From the NCBI GenBank assembly GCA_934131055.1, contig CAKOZB010000002.1, positions 1-24,838 on the forward strand: DNA of 24,838 nucleotides. Direction: 5' to 3'. The stretch is from an uncultured Clostridia bacterium. Its GTDB lineage: Bacteria; Bacillota; Clostridia; TANB77; CAG-508. Made by a program: the position numbers and the translations under genes. Position 1 is the first letter of the stretch; each line of letters begins with the position of its first letter. Positions 15,207 to 22,407 of this stretch are shown here, piece after piece. Under the pieces are notes generated by a model. It saw only the letters and a list, made by a program, of their open reading frames with translations. It was not told where the DNA came from and did no database searches.

Positions 15207-16337
15207 ATGAAAAAAATTTTAATATTTTATGCATCATTTGGTGGCGGTCATTTATCTGCCGCAACTTCAATAAAACAATGCATTGATGAGAATTTTGAAG
15301 GATATGAAACAAGTTTAGTTGATTGCATGCTATATGTAAATAAACCAATTAATAAGATTACTACTACGGCTTATAAGGAGATGGCTAAGAAATTTCCTTG
15401 GGCTTGGGGTGAGGTTTATAGCCACTCGCAAAGGGGACCTATGGCACACATTAGCTCTACTGCTAACAATTTAATGGCTAAAAAATTGCTAAAATTATTA
15501 CGAGAATATTCGCCAGACATAATAATTTCTACTCACCCATTTGGTAGTCAGATGGTAAGCTACTTAAAGAGAAAAGCTTTAATCGATTGTAAATTAGCCA
15601 CAATAATGACTGATTTTGCTCCACATGAACAATGGTTAGTTGGAAAAGAACAAGTAGATTACTTTTTTGTTTCTCACGAGAAAATGAGACAAGAATTAAT
15701 AAATGATAACATTCCTGCTGAAAAAGTATTTGCAACTGGAATTCCAATTTCTAAGAGATTTTTGATGGCTTATAATAGAGAAGAAATCATGAATTCATTT
15801 AATCTTAATTTAGATAAAAAAGTAATTCTATTTTTTGGTGGTGGTGAATTTGGTTTAGGTCGTGAGCAAACAATAAAAATATTAAAATCATTTATTACAC
15901 ATTCAAACAATCATCAAATTGTTGCAATTTCTGGAAAAAATGAAAAAATGAAAGAATCTTTCGAAAAATTAGTTTCAGAGTTACAGGCTGAAGATATAGT
16001 AAAGGTTTTGCCATACACAACACAAGTGCCAGAATTAATGAGTATATCTGACCTAGTAGTTACCAAACCAGGTGGCTTAACATCTACAGAAAGCTTGGCT
16101 TCTGGACTTCCAATGGTTTTAATTAACCCCATTCCTGGTCAAGAAGAGGAAAATGCACAATTCTTAGAATGTGCGGGAGTTGGAATATGGCTACATTCAA
16201 AAGAAAATTGTGATGAAATTATAACAGAACTTTTAAATGATGAAAATAAATTAAATCAAATGAGGAAAAACACAGAATTACTTGCAAAGAAAAATTCAAC
16301 AATGGATATTTGTAAGACAATACTACAGGCAAAATAG
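15207..16337 (+). CDS. GT28-family diacylglycerol glucosyltransferase (UgtP/MGDG-synthase-like)
   Basis: The 376-residue protein has the MGDG synthase/UgtP pattern: GGGH at 12-15 after a hydrophobic strand, an N-terminal lipid-acceptor domain with IISTHPFGSQMV and MTDFAPHEQW, then the nucleotide-sugar-binding half with FFGGGEFGLG and the signature KPGGLTSTESLASGLPMVL ending in NPIPGQEEENA (about 285-316). Such enzymes work on the inner face of the membrane and move glucose or galactose from a UDP-sugar to diacylglycerol, making glycolipids and the anchor of lipoteichoic acid. AAGGGG precedes the ATG. It is monocistronic: a terminator follows at 16360. The exact sugar and number of transfers cannot be read from the sequence. 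Confidence 0.85.
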   Translation: MKKILIFYASFGGGHLSAATSIKQCIDENFEGYETSLVDCMLYVNKPINKITTTAYKEMAKKFPWAWGEVYSHSQRGPMAHISSTANNLMAKKLLKLLREYSPDIIISTHPFGSQMVSYLKRKALIDCKLATIMTDFAPHEQWLVGKEQVDYFFVSHEKMRQELINDNIPAEKVFATGIPISKRFLMAYNREEIMNSFNLNLDKKVILFFGGGEFGLGREQTIKILKSFITHSNNHQIVAISGKNEKMKESFEKLVSELQAEDIVKVLPYTTQVPELMSISDLVVTKPGGLTSTESLASGLPMVLINPIPGQEEENAQFLECAGVGIWLHSKENCDEIITELLNDENKLNQMRKNTELLAKKNSTMDICKTILQAK

Positions 16338-16359
16338 TTTTACACATATGTTAATGGTT

Positions 16360-16421
16360 ATGGCAATTTCATCGATTATTATAAAATTGTAATAATTGAT
16401 AAAATTGCCATGATTTTTATT
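16360..16421 (+). terminator. Rho-independent terminator after the glycosyltransferase gene
   Basis: Arms 16360-16380 and 16391-16411 pair over 21 bases with one C/A mismatch and one G-T pair (ATGGCAATTT at the base), followed by GATTTTTATTTTTG. It ends just before the promoter of the next gene. Confidence 0.8.
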
Positions 16422-16422
16422 T

Positions 16423-16451
16423 TTGACTATTTTATGTAAATATGTTATAAT
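16423..16451 (+). promoter_or_regulatory. Promoter of the M41-type protease gene
   Basis: TTGACT (16423-16428) and a perfect TATAAT (16446-16451) are separated by 17 bases. The expected transcription start is near 16458, the first base of a 19-base palindrome. Confidence 0.8.
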
Positions 16452-16457
16452 AAAAAA

Positions 16458-16476
16458 GTATTAAAAATTTTAATAC
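16458..16476 (+). promoter_or_regulatory. Palindromic operator candidate at the transcription start
   Basis: GTATTAAAAATTTTAATAC is a perfect 9-bp inverted repeat around one central base. It begins 6 bases after the -10 element, where a bound repressor would block transcription. A short CAGAGG/CCTCTG hairpin (16492-16511) follows in the leader. Confidence 0.5.
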
Positions 16477-16532
16477 CTTTGAAAAACTTTTCAGAGGTGT
16501 TAATGCCTCTGAGCAACAACAAGGAGGCACAT

Positions 16533-17270
16533 ATGAGCTTATCTAGTGGTTTCGTGATTTTCGTATTGTTTGTTGGATTTATTCTTTTCATTTTATTGGG
16601 CTGTGCTTTAGGTTTAATTATACCTAAAATTCCTTCTATTGCAAAAAAGAAAAAAGAAGAAAATGTCCAAAAAAGAAAACTATCACCCGAAGAACTTGAA
16701 ACAGCTGCCTATCATGAAGCAGGTCATGCGGTTGTATGTCATTTCTTACTAAAAAATGTTCAAGTAGACAACGTTAAAATTTTTCCAACAGTAAAATTCG
16801 ATGGTTCAACAGGTTCAGCTGGAGAAACTCGTAATTTGAGATTAGAATTTACTGACGACACGAAAGAAATGAAAAATAGTATCGCATGTGACTTAGGTGG
16901 ATATGTTGCCGAAGAATTGAAATTTGGTACTCATTATCCAGGTGCGAGTGACGATTTATCTCATGCAAGTGCAAAAGCCCGAAATATGGTTCTCTTATTT
17001 GGAATGTCTGATGTGATTGGTCCTATTTCCTTTATGGAATATGATGATGCATCTCAAACAGGAAAAATTAATATTCTAATGTATGGAAACGACATAGCTT
17101 ACAATGCAAGTTGTGAAATTCAAAAAATATTATATGATGCCGAAGAACGAGCAAAAGACATTTTAATAAAGAACAAAGACATTTTGGAACAAATTGCACA
17201 AGAATTAATTGAAAAACATGAACTAGGTGAAGAAGAACTAAGCCTAATCTTCAGTCGCATTAATCTTTAA
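16533..17270 (+). CDS. Membrane-tethered M41 (FtsH-type) zinc protease lacking the AAA domain
   Basis: The ATG at 16533 is chosen because AAGGAGG lies 5 bases before it; an upstream TTG at 16479 is in frame but has no such site. The 245-residue protein has one membrane helix (about 6-31), a basic linker (KKKKEENVQKRK), and an M41 peptidase domain: HEAGH at 61-65, and GASDDLSHASAKARNM with the third zinc ligand at Asp141, matching the FtsH GASNDI element, followed by FGMSDVIGPISF. All three zinc ligands and the catalytic Glu are kept. The AAA unfoldase that normally feeds FtsH is missing, and the short linker leaves no room for it. It would thus cleave unfolded or membrane substrates without ATP, or borrow an ATPase. 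Monocistronic, with a strong promoter and a terminator. Confidence 0.85.
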   Translation: MSLSSGFVIFVLFVGFILFILLGCALGLIIPKIPSIAKKKKEENVQKRKLSPEELETAAYHEAGHAVVCHFLLKNVQVDNVKIFPTVKFDGSTGSAGETRNLRLEFTDDTKEMKNSIACDLGGYVAEELKFGTHYPGASDDLSHASAKARNMVLLFGMSDVIGPISFMEYDDASQTGKINILMYGNDIAYNASCEIQKILYDAEERAKDILIKNKDILEQIAQELIEKHELGEEELSLIFSRINL

Positions 17271-17284
17271 GCTATATGATTTAA

Positions 17285-17328
17285 GGCAGGGACATTGTAT
17301 ATATGTACTACAATGTCCCTGCCTCTTT
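17285..17328 (+). terminator. Strong terminator between convergent genes
   Basis: GGCAGGGACATTGTA (17285-17299) pairs perfectly over 15 bases with its partner at 17309-17323, followed by TCTTTTTATT. It closes the protease transcript and may also help stop the recR transcript, although the T run on that side is short. Its core AGGGAC/GTCCCT is shared with the terminator at 11176-11214. Confidence 0.88.
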
Positions 17329-17331
17329 TTA

Positions 17332-17931
17332 TTATAATTGCACTCTTCCTTCCAGTGCTCTACTTAATGTTACTTCATCAGTATATTCTAAGTCTCCACC
17401 AACTGGAACTCCGTGTGCTATTCTTGTTACTTTTATTCCCAATGGCTTTATCAGTTTTGATAAATACATTGCTGTTGCCTCGCCTTCCACCCTCGGGTTT
17501 GTTGCGAGTATTACTTCTTTCACACTACCATCCATCAAACGTGCGAGAAGCTCTTTTACTTTTATGTCATCTGGTCCAACGCCATTCATCGGAGATATTG
17601 AACCATGTAACACATGATATACTCCCTTAAATTCGTGTGTTTTTTCCATTGCCACAACATCTCTTACATCTTCTACAACACAAATTAACGAATGGTCTCT
17701 TCCTGTGTTTGCACATATAGGGCAAGGATCCGTATCTGTTATATTGTAGCATTGTGAACAATATTTTAAGTTTTTCTTTGCATTTTGTATGCTTTCTATG
17801 AATTCGTTTGTTTCTTCTTCGCTAGCATCAAGTATATAAAACGCAAGTCTTGCCGCTGTTTTGTTACCTATGCTAGGAAGTTTTTCGAAACTTTCTATTA
17901 GTTTTTCTATTGATGGTGAATAGTATGACAT
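17332..17931 (-). CDS. recR: Recombination mediator protein RecR
   Basis: The 199-residue protein has the normal RecR length and order: helix-hairpin-helix ([21 protein letters not shown], about 11-31), a four-Cys zinc finger with Cys58, Cys61, Cys70 and Cys73, and a Toprim domain starting at [10 protein letters not shown] (about 83) with [18 protein letters not shown]. RecR works with RecO and RecF to load RecA at single-stranded gaps. CAGGAG precedes the ATG. It follows ybaB by 17 bases and is the last gene of the dnaX-ybaB-recR operon. Confidence 0.96.
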   Translation of the reverse strand: MSYYSPSIEKLIESFEKLPSIGNKTAARLAFYILDASEEETNEFIESIQNAKKNLKYCSQCYNITDTDPCPICANTGRDHSLICVVEDVRDVVAMEKTHEFKGVYHVLHGSISPMNGVGPDDIKVKELLARLMDGSVKEVILATNPRVEGEATAMYLSKLIKPLGIKVTRIAHGVPVGGDLEYTDEVTLSRALEGRVQL

Positions 17932-17948
17932 ATGTTTCTCCTGTTATT

Positions 17949-18290
17949 TTACATTAATCCTGGTATGTTGTATTTTCCAAGTGATGCGGCTTGTGCGTCG
18001 TCTACTTGCTTTAATGCATTATTTATGCATGTTGCAATTAAATCTTCTAACATTTCTACATCATCAGGGTCTAATACTTCTGGTTTTATTTTTATTTCTT
18101 TTATTTGTTTGCTTCCAGAAACCTTTACTTTTACGGCTTCTCCGCCTGCAGATGCCTCAAACTCTTTTGCAGCTAATTCTTCTTGTGATTTTTCAACATC
18201 TGACTGCATTTTCTTTGCTTCTTTCATTAATTGATTTAGATTCATTCCTCCAAATCCACCCATTCCTGGGAATCCACCTCTTTTTGACAT
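17949..18290 (-). CDS. ybaB: YbaB/EbfC nucleoid-associated protein
   Basis: This 113-residue protein has the usual YbaB form: a Gly/Met/Phe-rich N-terminus (GGFPGMGGFGGMN), a long helix (LMKEAKKMQSDVEKSQEELAAKEFEA), then SAGGEAVKVKVSGSKQIKEIKIKPEVL and a C-terminal helix with DLIATCINNALKQV. YbaB dimers bind DNA without strong sequence preference and are thought to shape the nucleoid. AAAGGATGG precedes the ATG. Its place between dnaX and recR is the same as in many bacteria. Confidence 0.95.
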   Translation of the reverse strand: MSKRGGFPGMGGFGGMNLNQLMKEAKKMQSDVEKSQEELAAKEFEASAGGEAVKVKVSGSKQIKEIKIKPEVLDPDDVEMLEDLIATCINNALKQVDDAQAASLGKYNIPGLM

Positions 18291-18349
18291 TTTAATCCAT
18301 CCTTTCTTAGTTTGGAAACTTGTAATTATTTTTCAAACTTTTCCTTCTA

Positions 18350-19960
18350 TTAATCAATAATATTAATTGGTATATCCAATCCATTAGATATATCACTGAA
18401 AGTGTCTGCTTTTGACACTATTTCTTCATTATTATCTACAAGTACAACTCTCATTGGTTTTCCAAGTTCCATTGATACTTGCTTTACAATCTCACTCATG
18501 TTTTCTGGCTTTTCTAGAATATCTTTTCTAAATGGTGTGAGTCCATTTTCGAAATTAATTCCGACTGTCATATCGTTTATTTCATTTGCAGAAGAGGTCA
18601 TTAATATTGATGATAATGATATTCTGCCTTCTTGTTTGATATTGTCTATTATTTTTGGCCAATTTTGTACCTTGTCGCCTAACTTAATACTCGTTGATTT
18701 TTTTACTTCTGGTTTAATTGCATATTGAGTCTTACTTTCTTGGCTCGTAGAACTTGAAGCTACTGCACGTGGTGCATTTTGTAATTGTGTAATTTGCTTT
18801 TCTAATCTATTTATTTTGTATTTTAAATCTTCAACCTCTTTCGAGCTTGCTCCTGAATCTCCGGAACTTACTGTACTACTCGTGCTAACTTCGTTGCACA
18901 GCTTTATTATTGTAACTTGAAACATTATCAATTTCTGTGATGACCATTTCATATCGTTTTGCAAATTTGATAATTCATATATCATAGAAATTAATCTTTC
19001 TTTCGTCGTGCTATCTGCTAATTCTTTAATTTGATTTTTTTCAGCTTCACTGTAAATTTCAAGCTTAGTGCTTGTTTTAAACACAAGAATATCTTTTACA
19101 TATTTTATTATTTCCCATAAGAAATTACTTATGTCTTTTCCTTCTGAAATAATCTCGTTTATTGCACCAAGTGCATCTTCAGTATTTTTTTGCAAAATAC
19201 TTTTTGTAATTTTATTTACACTTTCTGTTTTTGGAATTCCAACTAATTCTTTTACTAAATCTTCGGTTATTTTTCCTTCTTCTTGCATACATCTTTCTAA
19301 TATGCTAAGAGCATCTCTCATTGCTCCTTCTGCTAATATTGCTATTAGCTTTTTTGCTTCTGGAGTAATATCTATATTGCTTTGCTCACATACAAAATTC
19401 AATCTTTTTTCTATGTTGTCATTTGATATTTTCTTAAAATCAAATCTTTGGCATCTTGATAATATTGTTGCTGGCAATTTTTGTGGTTCCGTTGTAGCCA
19501 AAATAAACTTTACATGTGCTGGTGGCTCTTCCAAAGTTTTAAGTAATGCATTGAAAGCTCCCGTAGAAAGCATATGAACTTCATCTATAATATATACCCT
19601 ATATTTTGCGACTGTTGGTAAGAAATTTACTTCGTCTCTAATGGCTCTAACATCTTCAACACTATTGTTAGATGCAGCATCCATTTCTACTATATCTGTA
19701 AGTGAACCTTCAAGTGCTGCTTTACAAACTGCACACTCGTTGCAAGGCTCTCCATCCTTAGGGTTTAAGCAGTTTACGGCTCTTGCTAAAATTTTGGCAG
19801 CAGAAGTCTTTCCAGTTCCTCTACCTCCATTAAATAAATAAGCATGGCCAACCCTATCATTAATAAGCTCATTTTTCAATGTTCTTACAATATGTTCTTG
19901 CCCAACTATTTCGTCAAATTTTAAAGGTCTAAATTTTCTATATAACGCTGTATATTCCAA
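18350..19960 (-). CDS. dnaX: DNA polymerase III subunit gamma/tau
   Basis: The start is taken as the TTG at 19960, giving MEYTALYRKFRP, the typical DnaX opening, with GGAGGT 7 bases upstream. An in-frame ATG at 19975 overlaps that ribosome-binding site and has none of its own. The 536-residue protein has Walker A GGRGTGKT at 45-52, a zinc module with Cys64, Cys73, Cys76 and Cys79, Walker B DEVH at 126-129, and the SRC motif in ILSRCQRFDF. A Ser-rich linker with a coiled coil (about 370-400) leads to the C-terminal polymerase-binding part. DnaX forms the clamp-loader core of the replisome. No gamma-forming frameshift signal was noticed. It follows the SRP RNA gene. Confidence 0.96.
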   Translation of the reverse strand: MEYTALYRKFRPLKFDEIVGQEHIVRTLKNELINDRVGHAYLFNGGRGTGKTSAAKILARAVNCLNPKDGEPCNECAVCKAALEGSLTDIVEMDAASNNSVEDVRAIRDEVNFLPTVAKYRVYIIDEVHMLSTGAFNALLKTLEEPPAHVKFILATTEPQKLPATILSRCQRFDFKKISNDNIEKRLNFVCEQSNIDITPEAKKLIAILAEGAMRDALSILERCMQEEGKITEDLVKELVGIPKTESVNKITKSILQKNTEDALGAINEIISEGKDISNFLWEIIKYVKDILVFKTSTKLEIYSEAEKNQIKELADSTTKERLISMIYELSNLQNDMKWSSQKLIMFQVTIIKLCNEVSTSSTVSSGDSGASSKEVEDLKYKINRLEKQITQLQNAPRAVASSSTSQESKTQYAIKPEVKKSTSIKLGDKVQNWPKIIDNIKQEGRISLSSILMTSSANEINDMTVGINFENGLTPFRKDILEKPENMSEIVKQVSMELGKPMRVVLVDNNEEIVSKADTFSDISNGLDIPINIID

Positions 19961-19993
19961 TTTTTTTACCTCCATAATTTTATTATATTGGTT

Positions 19994-20132
19994 AAAAGGT
20001 ATGAGATTTTTAACTTCTCTATGGAAAGCACCCTACATAAAGATGTCTGCTTATTGCTGCTTCCTTCCGGACCTGACAAGGTTCACAGTTCTTTATCAAG
20101 ATACTCTCCATACAAAAGTTATATCTCATACC
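19994..20132 (-). ncRNA. ffs: Signal recognition particle RNA (small bacterial type, extended stem)
   Basis: The minus strand carries the universal SRP RNA domain IV core CAGGTCCGGAAGGAAGCA (within 20056-20077) with its GGAA tetraloop, the site where Ffh binds. Flanking arms pair: TATGGA near 20112 with TCCATA near 20020. A further perfect 14-bp outer stem, AAAAGGTATGAGAT (20123-20136) with ATCTCATACCTTTT (19994-20007), encloses everything. The promoter at 20139-20167 puts the RNA 5' end near 20132, so the outer stem is transcribed and makes an RNA of about 139 bases ending in TTTT. No Alu domain like that of Bacillus scRNA is seen. The exact ends are inferred. Confidence 0.9.
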
Positions 20133-20138
20133 TTTTGC

Positions 20139-20167
20139 ATTATATACTATTTTGTTTAGTTTAGCAA
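20139..20167 (-). promoter_or_regulatory. Promoter of the SRP RNA gene
   Basis: Minus-strand TTGCTA (20162-20167) and a perfect TATAAT (20139-20144) are 17 bases apart. It lies 12 bases after the preceding stop codon. Confidence 0.78.
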
Positions 20168-20178
20168 GTAAAAATTTG

Positions 20179-20922
20179 CTATTTTATTCTTTTAAAAACA
20201 ATTCCACTCATGTCTGTTATTTCTTTGTTGCTCGTGCCTTCTGTTAACAGATTTTCGCATGGCAAACTCAATGTGATATTCGTTTTATATTTTATTTTAT
20301 TTGCTTGAATTATAAAATCGAAATTTACTTGAAATTTAGTTTCTTCTTCCGTAGTGCCTATTTTAGTAAGCAAAGTGCCATTGTGTTGTACTTCTGTATC
20401 ATCATTTGAAACAAAATTTCCTACATTTGTGTTTGCAAATCTGATTACGGCTGAACCACCCTGGTTGCAAATTTCTAATGTTTTAGGGTTACTCGTTTTT
20501 CCACCTTTGTATTCCAATCCATTTTCTACTAAATAAGACGCATCATATGTAAAAGTTCTGCCTTCTAAGCTATTTGGCATAAAAACCTTTACAACACCCT
20601 TAGCAGGCTGTTTTGTAACATTAATGTTATCGATTGTAACACTGTCTAAAAGTTCATCTTTATCTGTATTTTTATCTATAAAGAAATAAACATCATTATT
20701 TTGATTTACAGACAAATTCCATTTCGAACTCTCATCTGGGTTTTCTGTGTTTTGTTCTCCTTCTGCCGTGCTTATTATAGTTATCTTAGATAACTGATAC
20801 GGCATGTTCTTTTCACCCTCAATTTGATATTGAATAATAATCAGTATTACAACAATTATCACAATCAGAAGAACACCGATTGCTATACTCATTTTTATTC
20901 TATCCTTCATACTGGTATTCAT
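20179..20922 (-). CDS. Membrane-anchored protein of unknown function
   Basis: The ATG at 20922 is used because GGGGG lies 5 bases before it; a GTG four codons earlier overlaps that site. The 247-residue protein has one strongly hydrophobic N-terminal helix (about 11-32), with no cleavage-site pattern, and a soluble domain rich in Thr, Asn and Val that looks like a beta-sandwich. No enzyme motif, lipobox or known domain is recognised. Only two cysteines are visible in the outer domain (ICNQGG, LPCENL). The gene starts 20 bases after the tRNA-Ser gene with no promoter or terminator between, so it may be expressed by read-through from the tRNA promoter. No terminator follows. Confidence 0.75.
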   Translation of the reverse strand: MNTSMKDRIKMSIAIGVLLIVIIVVILIIIQYQIEGEKNMPYQLSKITIISTAEGEQNTENPDESSKWNLSVNQNNDVYFFIDKNTDKDELLDSVTIDNINVTKQPAKGVVKVFMPNSLEGRTFTYDASYLVENGLEYKGGKTSNPKTLEICNQGGSAVIRFANTNVGNFVSNDDTEVQHNGTLLTKIGTTEEETKFQVNFDFIIQANKIKYKTNITLSLPCENLLTEGTSNKEITDMSGIVFKRIK

Positions 20923-20942
20923 TTTTTCCCCCACGCTTTATT

Positions 20943-21033
20943 TGGCGGAGACGGTGGGATTCGAACCCACGGGCCGGTTGCCCGGCTAACTGATTTCGAG
21001 TCAGCCTCGTTATGACCACTTCGATACGTCTCC
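20943..21033 (-). tRNA. tRNA-Ser (anticodon CGA, codon UCG)
   Basis: The minus strand folds as a class II tRNA: acceptor GGAGACG with CGTCTCC, D arm, anticodon loop CTCGAAA giving anticodon CGA, a long variable arm (GCCGGGCAACCGGCCC region) typical of serine, and T arm with GTGGGTTCGAATCCCAC. The discriminator is G and the CCA end is encoded (20943-20945). Confidence 0.95.
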
Positions 21034-21047
21034 TATTGTACCTACTA

Positions 21048-21075
21048 ATTATATCAAAACAATAGAAAATGTCAA
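21048..21075 (-). promoter_or_regulatory. Consensus promoter of the tRNA-Ser gene
   Basis: Perfect TTGACA (21070-21075) and TATAAT (21048-21053) on the minus strand, 16 bases apart, end 14 bases before the tRNA 5' end. Confidence 0.85.
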
Positions 21076-21110
21076 ATTATTTTCATATCACTCTAATAAA
21101 AATTTTTAAA

Positions 21111-22406
21111 TTAAGAAAGTAATTTTGTATCATTTTCAATATCCGATTTTTTTAATCCACTAAACAATCTACTGAAAAATGATTTTTTTAAAATATTCAT
21201 ATATTTATTAGCTAAACTTTGAGATTCATATAATTGTCTTCTTAAATCCTGTACTTCTTTCTCTTTTTGCTCCAGTTGTATTGTAGATTGTTTTTGTAAT
21301 TGTTCTCTATTGGCTTTCAGCTTTAAATTTTCATTTTGCATTTTTTCTATTATTAATTGTTCTTTCCTATTCCTATTTTCTTCAAGAATAGCTTTTGCCG
21401 TAGGAAATTCAAACTTATTATCTCCTGTTTCTTTTGTTAAAGGATTAGGATAAAACATATTTTTTCTTGTTAAAAATAAATTAATGTCTATATTAACATT
21501 ATCTTCAATCAAAGGACTACTATTTACTGATACATTATCAGTTTTTATTTCTCTTAAAAACATAGATGCATTTTGATTGTTGTCTGTAAATATACTGCTG
21601 CTATACCCAGATGTATTGAAATTAATTTGTCCTATAGCCTCTTCTAAATCTTCTACTTCAATATAATCTTCAAAAGGAACATTTAAATCACTTCTCACAT
21701 ATATATCTATATTGGGATTTTCATTTATTATTCTTTTTATAAATGATAAATTCGTTAAATCTTCTATATATATATCATAACAATTGTATCCTTTGCAAAC
21801 CACTTCAATTTTCGAAACCTTTCTTATTTTATCTTGAAAGTTTTTATTTCCAATAGCAAATACTCTATTTATACTTGTGCTATTCGATAACAATTCTTCT
21901 ATTCTGCTTGTATATAATATTTGTACCAAATTCTTATCTATGTTATATGCTTCTAACATTCTTTGAATTAATATTAAGATTAGTTCATTTGTAGCTTTCA
22001 TATAATCAGACTCGCTTGTTATAATTATGCTATTATGTGCTAAAATTGCTTTTAAAGCCAAATCTAATAAGCAATATGTATTCCCGTCATAAGCAAGGCA
22101 TATAGTTCCTAAATTATCTATTTGTTTTCCCTCTAAATAATTATTTTCATTCTTTTTCATAGATATAATTTTTCTATAAACTTCTTCGATTGCATTTATT
22201 TCATTGTTTAATTTTTGAAACATATCAAAATTTATTTTAAATCCATTATTATTTTTAATATCTATTTTATTTGCTTTTTCTATATTTTCCTTATTTTCGT
22301 CTAACAGTTTCAATATACTTTGAGCTACCTTTTTTCCATTTATATTTGCATCCATATTAGTATAAGCCATTGTCGCATTTCCTAGTACTTCCCTTATATT
22401 ATCCAA
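21111..22406 (-). CDS. Degenerate ProA-like (aldehyde dehydrogenase fold) protein with coiled-coil tail
   Basis: The start is taken as the TTG at 22406, with GAGGTG 8 bases upstream; an ATG at 22427 lacks a site. Numbering from that ATG, residues 1-330 follow gamma-glutamyl phosphate reductase (ProA) in order: an N-terminal helical part, LGTICLAYDGNTYCLLDLALKA (ProA: LGVIGVIYEARPNVTVD...), KGYNCYDIYIED (ProA: GVCHIYVD), and EDLEEAIGQINFNTSGYSSSIFTD with FLREIKTDNVSVNSSP (ProA: ...FVNEVDSSAVYVNAST). The ProA segment holding the nucleophile, STCNTVE, is missing: the chain goes from KRIINENPNIDIYV straight on, so no reductase activity is expected. Residues about 345-412 form a Gln/Glu-rich coiled coil, then a short basic end. 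It lies 1 base after the large repeat-protein gene. Confidence 0.65.
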   Translation of the reverse strand: MDNIREVLGNATMAYTNMDANINGKKVAQSILKLLDENKENIEKANKIDIKNNNGFKINFDMFQKLNNEINAIEEVYRKIISMKKNENNYLEGKQIDNLGTICLAYDGNTYCLLDLALKAILAHNSIIITSESDYMKATNELILILIQRMLEAYNIDKNLVQILYTSRIEELLSNSTSINRVFAIGNKNFQDKIRKVSKIEVVCKGYNCYDIYIEDLTNLSFIKRIINENPNIDIYVRSDLNVPFEDYIEVEDLEEAIGQINFNTSGYSSSIFTDNNQNASMFLREIKTDNVSVNSSPLIEDNVNIDINLFLTRKNMFYPNPLTKETGDNKFEFPTAKAILEENRNRKEQLIIEKMQNENLKLKANREQLQKQSTIQLEQKEKEVQDLRRQLYESQSLANKYMNILKKSFFSRLFSGLKKSDIENDTKLLS

Positions 22407-22407
22407 A

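Noticed and set aside
19068..19577. Open frame of 169 codons antisense to dnaX
   Set aside because: It is fully inside a conserved gene, with no start signal and low-complexity hydrophobic content.
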